A stretch of 64,000 nucleotides of DNA, from positions 1 through 64,000 of the forward strand of contig JAHHIE010000002.1 of assembly GCA_019358945.1 (NCBI GenBank), written 5' to 3'. This DNA is from Stenomitos rutilans HA7619-LM2 (GTDB lineage Bacteria > Cyanobacteriota > Cyanobacteriia > Leptolyngbyales > Leptolyngbyaceae). Positions 33,813-41,799 of this stretch are shown piece by piece (the stretch's first letter is position 1; each line of letters opens with the position of its first letter). A model generated the notes under the pieces. The model saw nothing but the letters and a program-made list of their open reading frames with translations, had not been told where the DNA came from and did no database searches. Position numbers and translations under genes: made by a program.

Positions 33813-35078
33813 ATGCTACTCACATACCAGTACAAACTCAACCCCACTCCGGGACAGGCGGCAATTATGGCGCTCTGGGGCGAGTTACTGCGGCGGCATT
33901 GGAACTATGCGCTCGGTCAAAGGCTTGACTGGCTGCGACGTACCCGTTGCCAGATTGACCGATGCAGTCTTGTCTCTGAGCCGATTGGTGAGGTTTCTGA
34001 AAAGGTTGATTACTATACTCAAGCATCGGATTTACGCACGACTAAAGAACTGTTCCCGGAATACAAAGACATCTATTCCGATTGCCAGCAGCAGAATTTA
34101 ATGAGACTGGACAAAGCCTGGAAGCGCTGGCTGCTTCCCGACAAAAACGGAAAACGTGGCGGCATGCCGCGCTTCAAGAAACGAGGTGATATTTGCTCGT
34201 TTACCTTTCCGCGTGTGAACTGCCCTAAAGCGGGAGCAACACTAACCGGAAATACTTTGAAGCTTTCCAGAATCGGTGAGATGGCAGTGGTTTTGCACCG
34301 CTCAATCCCGAACGGTTTTAACCTCAAGCAAGCTACTATCTTGCATAAAGCGGATGGCTGGTATGTCAGCCTCAGTTTGGAGGACGGGACGGTTCCAGAA
34401 CCGTTACCTGTCGATGCAATCAAATCAGTAGTTGGCATTGATGTTGGGTTAGAAAAGTTTTTGGCAACCTCAGATGGTCAAGCAGTACAGATTCCGCAGT
34501 TTTACCGGAAAGCGCAAAAGCAATTAGCCCGTCAACAGCGCCAACTTTCCCGCAAGCAAAAGGGGTCTAACAACTACCAGAAACAAGCAAATCGAGTGGC
34601 AAAGCTGCATCTGCACATTGCCCGTCAACGCAAAGACTTTCACTACCAGGTTGCACACTGGCTTTGTGATTTGTATGACTTGATAGCGTTTGAGCACTTG
34701 AACATCAAAGGACTTGCCAGAACCCGACTGGCAAAATCGATACTGGATGCCGCCTGGGGCGCATTCCTGAACATCCTGCAAGCAGTAGCGGTCAAACGCG
34801 GCAAGTGGGCAATAGAAGGCGACGCTAGGGGCACCAGTATTGAATGTTCGAGTTGCGGTGAACGGGTTGAAAAAATGCTGAAAGATCGAGTGCATAGCTG
34901 TTGCTGTGGGCTGGTGATTGACCGAGATTGGAATAGCGGCATTAACATCTTGAATCGAGTACAACGGACGCTTGGACTAGCGTTTGCTGGCTGTGGAGGC
35001 TTAGGGGTTGCCCTGCCTGTGAAGCAGCATTTTTCAATTGTGAGATTGGAAGCCCTCGTTACACCGCTCTGCGGTTAG
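33813..35078 (+). CDS. tnpB: TnpB (IS605 OrfB), RNA-guided RuvC nuclease
   Basis: 421 residues. RuvC-I Asp in GIDVGLEK, RuvC-II Glu in AFEHLNIKGL, zinc finger CSSC ... CCC (the second pair in HSCCCG), RuvC-III Asp in DRDWNSGINI. All catalytic residues are kept. The last ~40 residues run into the right-end hairpin, where TnpB guide RNAs (omegaRNA) are made. Same lineage as the gene at 54113: shared HKADGWYVSLSLED and NIKGLARTR. Confidence 0.9.
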   Translation: MLLTYQYKLNPTPGQAAIMALWGELLRRHWNYALGQRLDWLRRTRCQIDRCSLVSEPIGEVSEKVDYYTQASDLRTTKELFPEYKDIYSDCQQQNLMRLDKAWKRWLLPDKNGKRGGMPRFKKRGDICSFTFPRVNCPKAGATLTGNTLKLSRIGEMAVVLHRSIPNGFNLKQATILHKADGWYVSLSLEDGTVPEPLPVDAIKSVVGIDVGLEKFLATSDGQAVQIPQFYRKAQKQLARQQRQLSRKQKGSNNYQKQANRVAKLHLHIARQRKDFHYQVAHWLCDLYDLIAFEHLNIKGLARTRLAKSILDAAWGAFLNILQAVAVKRGKWAIEGDARGTSIECSSCGERVEKMLKDRVHSCCCGLVIDRDWNSGINILNRVQRTLGLAFAGCGGLGVALPVKQHFSIVRLEALVTPLCG

Positions 35079-35092
35079 CGGCGGGAGTTGTC

Positions 35093-35191
35093 ACTGAGCA
35101 GATTACCGATCCTCGCTTCGGTAAGGTCAACATCTACCCGCGATCAATCCTGGAGCAGGTGTTTGCAGGAGCGGTCAGCATTCCGAGCTAA
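35093..35191 (+). pseudogene. C-terminal remnant of an antirepressor-like gene
   Basis: EQITDPRFGKVNIYPRSILE and on to a stop at 35191 matches the C-terminus of the protein at 46258 (EQIYDPRFGKVNIYPQSILE). Only this ~32-residue tail remains, starting exactly where IS element A ends. The rest of the gene has been lost. Confidence 0.7.
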
Positions 35192-35251
35192 GGAAGTCAC
35201 ACCAACAGAGCGGTGCTGACAATATGTCATCGTGACTTAATCATGCAGCGA

Positions 35252-35650
35252 CTACGCAAAAACAGGCGTTGTATCTGTATAGAAACGCACTGATTTTACT
35301 AAACCAGCTTCATTGAGATCCGTGAAAGCGACTGCCCGGATAGAAACTTTCTTTTCATCTAAACGAGTGTAATGATTGATGGCTTCTAAAACGTAGTTTT
35401 GGTCGGTTCCGTAGATGTTTAGAAGTTCGTGTTCTAACGCCTTGAAGCTTCGCCAATAAGCGCCAAGTCCTTGCGTAATCGCTTCCTTGCCCTTCATCGG
35501 AGGACTATTGTTAGATTGGACTTCACAATCATCTGCTAGAAAGTTAGCGTAAGCTTCTATATCCAAGCTATCGAGTGCCTGTAAATACTGAAGATAACGT
35601 TCGTAAGCTGACTCAGAGATCTGATTGATTCTCAACGAATTGGTTTTCAC
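35252..35650 (-). CDS. SnoaL-like (NTF2 fold) protein
   Basis: 132 residues. YLQYLQALDSLDIEAYANFL, DDCEVQSNN, MKGKEAITQGLGAYW and HYTRLDEKKVSIRAVAF form the cone-shaped NTF2-like fold of SnoaL-type proteins. Small-molecule binding or isomerase role; substrate unknown. Next to the MFS exporter, likely cargo. Confidence 0.65.
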   Translation of the reverse strand: MKTNSLRINQISESAYERYLQYLQALDSLDIEAYANFLADDCEVQSNNSPPMKGKEAITQGLGAYWRSFKALEHELLNIYGTDQNYVLEAINHYTRLDEKKVSIRAVAFTDLNEAGLVKSVRFYTDTTPVFA

Positions 35651-35731
35651 TTCTATCTCCTTCTGTAGCCGTAACTTTACACAGGGTACGGCATAGTTGC
35701 AACATTATCTATTCCCAGTGCCATCTGTAAG

Positions 35732-35752
35732 ACAGCGTTGGGAGTATGTCAA
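35732..35752 (+). repeat. Possible IS605-type right-end scar left of the MFS gene
   Basis: CAGCGTTGGGAGTATGTCAAC resembles the TnpB right-end consensus GCGGCGATGGGAGTACGTCAC at the end of the tnpB at 54113, and ends a short hairpin with TCCCAGTG. Weak match on its own; a similar, stronger scar lies on the other side of the MFS gene. Confidence 0.3.
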
Positions 35753-35753
35753 C

Positions 35754-37331
35754 TCATGAGCTTATTTTCTCACGCTGCTCAATCATCAACGCTGCGGTGA
35801 CTGCACTTGCGATCGCCAAGCCCGCCGACAGCCACATCACCCAACGAAAGCCATCTAAAAACGCTGCGGCGATCGCCGCTTTCAAGGCGGCTGCCACTTC
35901 AGCCCGCAAGCCGGGAGGGATGCTTGCTGCCGCCAAGTTGATACGTTGGGTGTCTAAAAACTGCTGTGCCTCTGAAGGTAGTTGTAGTGGTACAAGACGT
36001 TGGTTCAGGCTGTGGTTGAACCGATTTAGCATCACCAGACCAAAGACAGCGATTGCCATCAGGCTAGCAATCCGAGAAACAGCGTTATTAACCCCTGAGG
36101 CGACTCCCACATAACGCCCATCGACAGCGTTCATCACCGCAGTCGTTAGAGGAGCCACACAGATTGCCATGCCCAAACCCAAAATGACGACGGCGGGAAA
36201 GAAGGTAGTCCAATAGCTACCACCAATACCAGGGCGTGTCATGAAGCCGAGACCAACTGCTGCAATCGCTGTACCAATAATCAACGGTTGTCGGGCACCG
36301 TAGCGATCAACCAGTCCTCCTGACCACCGTGAGAGGAGAAACATAATGATCGGAAAGGGCACGAGAGCGGCTCCAGCACCTGTGGTTGAGTAGCCCTGCA
36401 CTTGAATGAGATTGAAGGGAAGAAAGAACAATGCACCGCCTAAGGCAGAGTACAGCAAAAAGGTGAGCAGATTGGCACCACTAAAGGTACGAGAACGAAA
36501 CAGGGCTAACGGCAGCATGGGCGAAGCGAGGCGAGCTTCTACCCAAAAAAAGAGACCTGAAATTACTACCCCTACCGTGAGCGCGCTTATAACAAAGAGA
36601 TTAAACCCCATACTGGCAGACTCTAGCAAGCCATAAATCATGCCACTCAACCCTATGATCGCTAATAGTGCTCCCAGCCAGTCCAACTGCAAGGCTTCAG
36701 CATCACGGCTTTCGGGAACACGCCAAAGGCTAATTAGAATGACAATGGCTGCTAGCGGCAGATTAATCAGAAAGATCCAACGCCACGATAAAGCTTCAAT
36801 TAACCACCCACCAAGTATGGGGCCAGCGGCTGAAGTCATGGCTGTGAACCCCGACCATAGCCCGATGGCGGCTCCGCGTTGTGCATCGGTAAAGGAAGCA
36901 CCAATAATTGCTAGACTGCCAGGGATCAGCAACGCTCCACCGATGCCCTGAATGCCACGAGCAATGATCAGTTGCTGGATCGTGGGAGCTAAGCCACACC
37001 AAGCAGAGGCGATCGCAAAAAGTGCCACGCCTAAGATAAAAATTCGTCGTCGTCCAAAATGGTCACCCAACGAACCACCGACCAGGATCAGCGCCGCTAC
37101 GAATAGAGCATACGCTTCTACCACCCATTGCACATCTGCAACCGTTGCCTTTAAGCCTGTTTGCAATACGGGTAGAGCCACATTCACCACCGTACTGTCA
37201 ATGAAAGCCATGCTAGAGCCAAGAATTGTAGCCGCCAGCACCCATGCTCTAGCATTTTGCCGACAAGGGGTAGAAGGTTTTTTTGAACGAATAACTCCTT
37301 CATCACACGGCGGTTTGATTGTATGTGTCAC
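35754..37331 (-). CDS. DHA2-family (EmrB/QacA) MFS drug exporter
   Basis: 525 residues, 14 predicted transmembrane segments. LGSSMAFIDSTVVNVALPVL is the DHA2 motif D1 of helix 1, GDHFGRRRIF the loop 2-3 motif A, and ALLIPGSLAIIGASF motif C-like region. Proton-driven export of drugs or metabolites. It stands with the SnoaL-like gene as a cargo block between IS605-type scars. Intact in length. Confidence 0.85.
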   Translation of the reverse strand: MTHTIKPPCDEGVIRSKKPSTPCRQNARAWVLAATILGSSMAFIDSTVVNVALPVLQTGLKATVADVQWVVEAYALFVAALILVGGSLGDHFGRRRIFILGVALFAIASAWCGLAPTIQQLIIARGIQGIGGALLIPGSLAIIGASFTDAQRGAAIGLWSGFTAMTSAAGPILGGWLIEALSWRWIFLINLPLAAIVILISLWRVPESRDAEALQLDWLGALLAIIGLSGMIYGLLESASMGFNLFVISALTVGVVISGLFFWVEARLASPMLPLALFRSRTFSGANLLTFLLYSALGGALFFLPFNLIQVQGYSTTGAGAALVPFPIIMFLLSRWSGGLVDRYGARQPLIIGTAIAAVGLGFMTRPGIGGSYWTTFFPAVVILGLGMAICVAPLTTAVMNAVDGRYVGVASGVNNAVSRIASLMAIAVFGLVMLNRFNHSLNQRLVPLQLPSEAQQFLDTQRINLAAASIPPGLRAEVAAALKAAIAAAFLDGFRWVMWLSAGLAIASAVTAALMIEQREKISS

Positions 37332-37410
37332 GTCCTAGCTTTCCTGACAGTTGCCTTCGCTATCTTAGAATTGCTTTGCTATCGATGGTAGTCTCATTTC
37401 AAAAAACAAA

Positions 37411-37434
37411 GAGCGGCGATGGGAGTATGTTCAC
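37411..37434 (+). repeat. IS605-type right-end scar right of the MFS gene
   Basis: GAGCGGCGATGGGAGTATGT here and the right-end hairpin of the tnpB at 54113 share a 17-base identity, GAGCGGCGATGGGAGTA, followed by a similar TTCAC/CGTCAC. No tnpB is attached, so it is a solo end left by a past excision or deletion. Confidence 0.5.
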
Positions 37435-37439
37435 AACTG

Positions 37440-37472
37440 ACTGCCATCTTATAACGGTTATAAGATGGCAGT
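37440..37472. promoter_or_regulatory. 33-bp perfect palindrome upstream of the toxin-antitoxin pair
   Basis: Arms ACTGCCATCTTATAA (37440-37454) and TTATAAGATGGCAGT (37458-37472) with a CGG loop. It lies 67 bp before the antitoxin start, facing the MFS promoter on the other side. Candidate operator or a strong hairpin; no U-tract for a terminator. Confidence 0.55.
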
Positions 37473-37538
37473 GAGCACTGAATTGTATTTTCATGCAGCC
37501 GCTCGCACGGTTACGACACCCAACCAAGACACCCGACC

Positions 37539-37754
37539 ATGACCACTGTTAAAGAGCAGCTTTTGCAAGCGCTCGATCGAGCGCCGGATTCGGTGCTCGA
37601 AGAGGCGCTACACTATGTGCAGTATTTAACCGATCGACACCTTGACGCGATCGAACTACGCGAAGACTTAGAGGCTATTCGTGCTGCCCGACAAGAAAGG
37701 GAGACTGAAGGCACCGTGTCTTGGGAAGAACTTAAAACGGAGATCGGCTTGTAG
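37539..37754 (+). CDS. Antitoxin of a RelE-type toxin-antitoxin pair
   Basis: 71 residues: LLQALDRAPDSVLEEALHYVQYL, then an acidic helical region ending VSWEELKTEIGL, a common ending of cyanobacterial antitoxins (Phd/RelB-like or DUF2281-like). Its stop TAG overlaps the GTG of the toxin by one base. Confidence 0.75.
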   Translation: MTTVKEQLLQALDRAPDSVLEEALHYVQYLTDRHLDAIELREDLEAIRAARQERETEGTVSWEELKTEIGL

Positions 37755-38017
37755 TGGTTTACCGCATTGAGTTCATCAAAAGGGCAGCAAAAGAGCTTAA
37801 AGCGTTGCCCTTAGACATCCAGTTGCAGCTCAAGCCTAAAATCGACGCACTAGCTGAAAACCCGCGACCTCCTGGGGTGATCAAATTAGAGGGTGAGGAC
37901 AACGCGTATCGTCTGCGTGTGCGAGACTATCGCCTAGTCTATGAAATTTATGATGACAGGCTCGTTATTTCTGTCGTTAGAGTGGGACATCGCCGCGAGG
38001 TTTACCGACGACTATGA
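37754..38017 (+). CDS. RelE/ParE-superfamily toxin
   Basis: 87 residues from GTG 37754. YRIEFIKRAAKELKALP, GVIKLEGEDNAYRLRVRDYRLVYEI and VISVVRVGHRREVYRR are the RelE fold and its basic active-site residues (K, R, R, H/Y at the end). Likely ribosome-dependent mRNA cleavage, blocked by the upstream antitoxin. Serves stability of the element. Confidence 0.85.
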   Translation: MVYRIEFIKRAAKELKALPLDIQLQLKPKIDALAENPRPPGVIKLEGEDNAYRLRVRDYRLVYEIYDDRLVISVVRVGHRREVYRRL

Positions 38018-38103
38018 CCAACCAAACACCCGACGATTTTGAAACGATTCGTCAGCTTTTAGCGTTTGCTAGAGGCAGCAGCAGCTTGATCGGCGTTTGC
38101 TAG
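38014..38103 (+). CDS. 29-residue frame coupled to the toxin gene
   Basis: ATG overlaps the toxin's TGA (ATGA). Product MTNQTPDDFETIRQLLAFAR then stops inside a tandem repeat. The 31-bp tandem duplication changed its 3' end, so it may be the remains of a third gene. Confidence 0.3.
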   Translation: MTNQTPDDFETIRQLLAFARGSSSLIGVC

Positions 38104-38121
38104 AGGCAGCAGCAGCTTGAT
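38062..38121 (+). repeat. 31-bp tandem duplication
   Basis: The 29 bases from GCGTTTGCTAGAGGC to CAGCTTGAT occur at 38062-38090 and again at 38093-38121, a 31-bp period, with no mismatch in the 29 bases. Lies at the end of the toxin-antitoxin unit. Confidence 0.8.
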
Positions 38122-38357
38122 TAGGGTTGCAATGCTTTCTCAGCCTCCTGGATATCGGCTTTAACCTGATCGCAAGCCTTGATCGCGCTGCCACTGCAAG
38201 AAGTGCAGGTTTTGAGTTGAGCTGCAACATTGGTAAGCGTCCCTTTCACTGCTGCGGTAGAGGGGATGGTATCGATCTGTACCTCCATCCAATAGTCGAT
38301 GATTTTGTGATAGTCTCGCATTTGCTCACCACACGCCTGCACCTCGTCTCGATCCAT
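38121..38357 (-). CDS. Unknown 78-residue Cys-containing helical protein
   Basis: Helical with CTSC and two more cysteines. No family recognised. Ends inside the tandem repeat. Start at 38357 precedes the next minus gene's end by 10 bp, consistent with an operon. Confidence 0.45.
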   Translation of the reverse strand: MDRDEVQACGEQMRDYHKIIDYWMEVQIDTIPSTAAVKGTLTNVAAQLKTCTSCSGSAIKACDQVKADIQEAEKALQP

Positions 38358-38367
38358 GCATTGATCC

Positions 38368-38640
38368 TCAAACCTCCTTCGCTGTTGTAGTTAGTTCTTC
38401 TGCCAAAATCAGGCTCTGTGCCAGCAACCGATCGCTCACATCTTGCAACCGTTTCAGGTAAGCCAAACGAGCGGCGATCGCTACTCTGATGCGATCGGGT
38501 ACAGGTTGCCCTTTGCGGGTGTAGTTCTCGGCTGAGTTGAGCAACGCCAGGTAATTGGCATACTGCGATCGGCTGGTGTGGTGAAAGTTGTCCAGTTTTT
38601 GCTCTAACTGGGTCAGAGCGTCCGGTTCTGAATAATTCAT
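38368..38640 (-). CDS. Unknown 90-residue helical protein
   Basis: From ATG 38640 (MNYSEPDALTQLEQKLDNF). Predominantly helical (RIRVAIAARLAYLKRLQDV). Function unknown; operon with 38121. Confidence 0.5.
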   Translation of the reverse strand: MNYSEPDALTQLEQKLDNFHHTSRSQYANYLALLNSAENYTRKGQPVPDRIRVAIAARLAYLKRLQDVSDRLLAQSLILAEELTTTAKEV

Positions 38641-38750
38641 GATCTCTAGGTGACGAAGGAACACAGGAAAACCGACAGCGTGACGGCATTGGTTTGGCAG
38701 CTTCTGCTGCTTCATTGGCCTTAACACGCCCTAGATCGATGCCGTTTCTC

Positions 38751-39158
38751 TTACGGTAGTTTGAGCCAAAAACCATGCTCTACTTTTTGTCGCCGTTCAA
38801 GTTCTCTGATTTCAGCAATTGTTTTGACTTCGTTTTCCTCTCTCCATTGCTTCCATGAGTCGTCAGTGGCGATCCATTTAACCCATTCTTCTGTATCTGG
38901 CTTTGGCTCGAAGGATGGCTTCAGCTCATAAAACTCTTTGTTTTGGTTCTCTTCGCAGCGTTCGCAAAGCCATCCACCACCATGTTTCATGCAGAAATGT
39001 AAACCGCATCCTTTATTGCCGCCGTATGGTTCCCCGCCACAGACGTAACTGATGCCGCGATCGATTTCTTCTTCACATCCCGGATGATCACAAACTGCGG
39101 GCACGGCATAGCCAATGAACCGCGTAAAAGTTGAATCGTAACCGATACTCCAACCCAT
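38751..39158 (-). CDS. Cys-rich zinc-binding protein
   Basis: 135 residues. CDHPGCEEEIDRG, YVCGGEPYGGNKGCGLHFC and HGGGWLCERC give several Cys/His pairs with the spacing of a RING- or FYVE-like double zinc site, followed by a Trp-rich helix (EEWVKWIATDDSWKQW). Seen on cyanobacterial phages and plasmids; function unknown. Confidence 0.6.
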   Translation of the reverse strand: MGWSIGYDSTFTRFIGYAVPAVCDHPGCEEEIDRGISYVCGGEPYGGNKGCGLHFCMKHGGGWLCERCEENQNKEFYELKPSFEPKPDTEEWVKWIATDDSWKQWREENEVKTIAEIRELERRQKVEHGFWLKLP

Positions 39159-39210
39159 AATTTTGCTCCAAGGCTATCGTTCAACAGAAAGAACACACGA
39201 CGAACCGAGT

Positions 39211-39540
39211 TTAAGCGTTGCGCGTACCAGAGCCACTCGATCGACCGGGCCCACCAACGCGACCCGGATCGAAGTCCGCCATCAGCTTGCGGTGTCCTCC
39301 TTTTTCTGGCGGCACATCAACGGCTGCAATTTCTTGCTCAGAAGGATTGTGGCAGGGGATGCAATCCTGGTAATCCCCACTGCTAACAACGCGGCCAATA
39401 CGACCGTTACGGTAGCAGCCACCGCACCCCGCGATCGTGCAGGGTTTGACGTTCAAAACAACAGACAACGAGAGCGTAAACAAAGTTGATACGATCAAAG
39501 CGAGTCTCCTATTAGTAGTGGGTGATTCAGGCGATCGCAA
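39211..39540 (-). CDS. Possible exported small Cys protein
   Basis: 109 residues. N-terminal hydrophobic stretch (LALIVSTLFTLSLSVVLNV), then CTIAGCGGC and a single CIPCH. A CxxCH motif hints at a c-type haem site, but the surroundings do not look like a cytochrome. The C-terminal Gly/Arg-rich tail is of low complexity. Uncertain gene. Confidence 0.35.
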   Translation of the reverse strand: MRSPESPTTNRRLALIVSTLFTLSLSVVLNVKPCTIAGCGGCYRNGRIGRVVSSGDYQDCIPCHNPSEQEIAAVDVPPEKGGHRKLMADFDPGRVGGPGRSSGSGTRNA

Positions 39541-39590
39541 GTCTTGCAGGAGGAGCGATCGCCAAAACCGATTATCAACAGGGAAGGGAG

Positions 39591-39806
39591 CTAGAACCAG
39601 CGACGGCGTGCATGTCCCCGCACATCAACGCCACCGTCCTCGTCTCTTTCTTCTCGTCCGTCCTCACTGTTGAGCGAGACTTCGTACTTTGGCTGCTGAC
39701 CTTGGCTCCCAGCTTCGCCGTTCATCTCGGTAGCAAGACGTGTTGCGCCTTTGAATGACATGCCATCAGTGACGGTTTGACCTTCGTACTTAACTCTGTA
39801 GCCCAT
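39591..39806 (-). CDS. Unknown 71-residue protein
   Basis: From ATG 39806 (MGYRVKYEGQTVTDGMSF), with AAAGGAAG 5 bp upstream. Acidic/basic C-terminal tail. Function unknown. IS element B begins just upstream. Confidence 0.5.
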   Translation of the reverse strand: MGYRVKYEGQTVTDGMSFKGATRLATEMNGEAGSQGQQPKYEVSLNSEDGREERDEDGGVDVRGHARRRWF

Positions 39807-39867
39807 GATTGTTCTTCCTTTTTCTAATTGAGCCACTCCCACTTCTAAAGAGAGTGGGATTCAGGCT

Positions 39868-40992
39868 TCAGACAGCGATAGCAGGCAAAGCCGGTCTGAC
39901 ATCGCCTAAGCCTATGGTTGAACTCCCAACCTTTTTGATATTTACTGAAGCATTTTCGTCCCGGGCATGTCCCGCATGGCACTCAGGACAACGCCACCAA
40001 CGGGTAGAAAGGTCTAGAGACTTCAGCACATGACCGCAATGAGAGCAGGTCTTAGAGGATGGATACCAGCGGTCTACATAGATAACCTGCTTGCCTTTCT
40101 TTTTGGCAACCCACTCTAGAATTTGCAAAAACTCTCCCAGCGCCAAATCACTAATCTTGCGCCCCCACAGACGTTGCATCCCTTTCAGGTTCAACGTTTC
40201 AAAGCACAAGACATCAAACTGGTCTGTCAGTCGATGAGCCAACTTCCAGAACCAATCAGACCGTCTGTTAGCAATGTCCTCATGCTTTCGTGCCAGGTTA
40301 AGCCGTGCTTGTTCGCGGTTGTGCGAACCTTTCACCTTACGGGAAAGCTCACGGTTAGCCTTCTTCACGGCATTCAAAGATTGCTTGAAGAACTCTGGTG
40401 CGTCAAGGCTGAAACCCTCAGAACACGTTAAAAACCGCTTCAACCCAAAATCAAAGCCAGCGACACGACTCGACTCGACCTTAACTTGTGGGACAGGTTC
40501 AGTGTCAACGACCACAGCCATAAACAACTCCCCCAACGGAGTGCGTTTGATGGTGACGGTTTTGACGGTGCCTTCGATGGGTCTGGAGTTCCAGTACTGA
40601 TACACCCGCTTGCCGATCTGGATGCGATTGCCACCCAGAAACTTATAGCCAGCTTGCTTGAGGGTGAACGATTTATACTTTCTGACTTTCTTGAAGTTGG
40701 GCGGTCTGACTCCTTTGGTGTGGTGCTTGAAAAACAGTTGATAGGCTTTCTCGATCCGCTGGCAGATGTCTTGCACCGCTTGGGAACCGACCTGCTGCCA
40801 GAAGGCAATTCGCTTGCGTTTCTTGGCAATATGAGCCTGAAGCCTCGCACAGTTCAAGTGCTTGCCATACATCCGGTAGTACCGCTTATGAATCGCGATG
40901 CAGCGGTTGTAGATGATCCCAGCGACGTTGATGACGCGCTTGAGATACCGATTCCGCTTGTGGTTGTACAGCTTGAACTTCAGAGTCTTCAT
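39868..40992 (-). CDS. tnpB: TnpB, RNA-guided RuvC nuclease
   Basis: 374 residues. RuvC-I Asp in AGFDFGLKRFL, RuvC-II Glu in CFETLNLKGM, zinc finger CSHC ... CPEC, RuvC-III Asp in HARDENASVNI. N-terminal KTLKFKLYNHKRNRYLK and the RIEKAYQLFF helix are typical. All active-site residues kept. A different lineage from the tnpB genes at 33813 and 54113. Confidence 0.92.
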   Translation of the reverse strand: MKTLKFKLYNHKRNRYLKRVINVAGIIYNRCIAIHKRYYRMYGKHLNCARLQAHIAKKRKRIAFWQQVGSQAVQDICQRIEKAYQLFFKHHTKGVRPPNFKKVRKYKSFTLKQAGYKFLGGNRIQIGKRVYQYWNSRPIEGTVKTVTIKRTPLGELFMAVVVDTEPVPQVKVESSRVAGFDFGLKRFLTCSEGFSLDAPEFFKQSLNAVKKANRELSRKVKGSHNREQARLNLARKHEDIANRRSDWFWKLAHRLTDQFDVLCFETLNLKGMQRLWGRKISDLALGEFLQILEWVAKKKGKQVIYVDRWYPSSKTCSHCGHVLKSLDLSTRWWRCPECHAGHARDENASVNIKKVGSSTIGLGDVRPALPAIAV

Positions 40993-41018
40993 GCAAACAA
41001 TTGTACTACAATGTGTCT

Positions 41019-41414
41019 ATGAGTAGCAACTATAGACATAAGATCACATCGGTTTCGCTGGTCAACTATCACTTTGTTTGGATTGTCCGTAGACGCAGAA
41101 GAGTTCTGACGGGCAGTATCAAGCAACGGTTAGAGATATTGATCCATGACGCTTGCAGGGAATTAGACTGCGAGGTTTTGAGCCTTGCGGTGGAACCTGA
41201 ACACGTTCATCTTTTTCTAAATTGCCCGCCAACTTTCGCGCCATCTGATTTGATGCACCGCATTAAAGGACGGACGGCGCGTTATCTTAGGCAAGCGTTC
41301 CCTGAGTTGATGAAATTGCCGAGTATGTGGACGAGAGCTTATTTCGTCTCTACGGCTGGCAACGTCTCTAGCAGTACCATTCAGAAATACATTGAAGCTC
41401 AAGGGAAAGGGTGA
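41019..41414 (+). CDS. tnpA: IS200/IS605 TnpA, Y1 HUH transposase
   Basis: 131 residues from ATG 41019. VNYHFVWIVRRRRRVL start, HUH in EPEHVHLFLNCPP, catalytic Tyr in IQKYIEAQ. Divergent from tnpB; complete. Confidence 0.9.
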   Translation: MSSNYRHKITSVSLVNYHFVWIVRRRRRVLTGSIKQRLEILIHDACRELDCEVLSLAVEPEHVHLFLNCPPTFAPSDLMHRIKGRTARYLRQAFPELMKLPSMWTRAYFVSTAGNVSSSTIQKYIEAQGKG

Positions 41415-41528
41415 CGGCGCTTAAAAGCGCTAACGCTACATCCCACCCATAAATGAGGTGGGCTTTGCTTCAACTACCGCTGTAATTTAAGCGCGATCGC
41501 CTTTGACGAGCATCAACAGGGAAAAGAA

Positions 41529-41798
41529 TTAGAACTTGTCGCGGGTCAGTTGCACTTCTAGCACTTGCCAACCGTCGCCCAACTCTTCGCGGATTACCCG
41601 TTGACGGCAGGTAAGGCTGGTCAAGGAACAGACCATATCCAGCGGATGTCTCACGCCACTGGGCGACATGATGCGGCCTACAAAGCGAAAGCTCGGTGTT
41701 TGAGCAGTAACAGCACGATCGGTCAAATAAACGATGCCAGGTTGAATTGCGGGCGGCTGCCTGTCAAGTTCGAGTGATGTTGGAGCACTCTTTGACAC
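41529..41798 (-). CDS. Unknown 89-residue protein downstream of a solo tnpB
   Basis: Ends ...RVIREELGDGWQVLEVQLTRD with beta-strand character. Starts at the end of the tnpB right-end hairpin, so the N-terminal codons may be the IS end and the original start may have been lost. Function unknown. Confidence 0.4.
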   Translation of the reverse strand: MSKSAPTSLELDRQPPAIQPGIVYLTDRAVTAQTPSFRFVGRIMSPSGVRHPLDMVCSLTSLTCRQRVIREELGDGWQVLEVQLTRDKF

Positions 41799-41799
41799 T

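Larger units (their letters stand above)
33291..35094. mobile_element. IS200/IS605-family element A (tnpA and tnpB divergent)
   Basis: Left boundary set where AlbA_2 homology stops. The end holds hairpins CCGCC/GGCGG and a perfect 13-bp pair GGCACTTTCGGGG/CCCCGAAAGTGCC. The right end is the hairpin at the tnpB 3' end with GCGGCGGGAGTTGTCAC, matching in pattern the right end of the tnpB at 54113. Flanks belong to two different genes, so the insertion was accompanied by a deletion. Confidence 0.75.
39835..41475. mobile_element. IS605-family element B (divergent tnpB and tnpA)
   Basis: tnpB reads left and tnpA right from a 26-bp gap. Ends carry hairpins: TCCCACT/AGTGGGA near 39837-39859 at the tnpB side and CCCACC/GGTGGG near 41442-41463 at the tnpA side. 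Both proteins are complete, so the copy may be active. Boundaries approximate. Confidence 0.75.

Noticed and set aside
38246-38776. Minus-strand frame of 176 codons
   Set aside because: It overlaps two better-supported genes on the same strand (38121 and 38368) and has random-looking composition.
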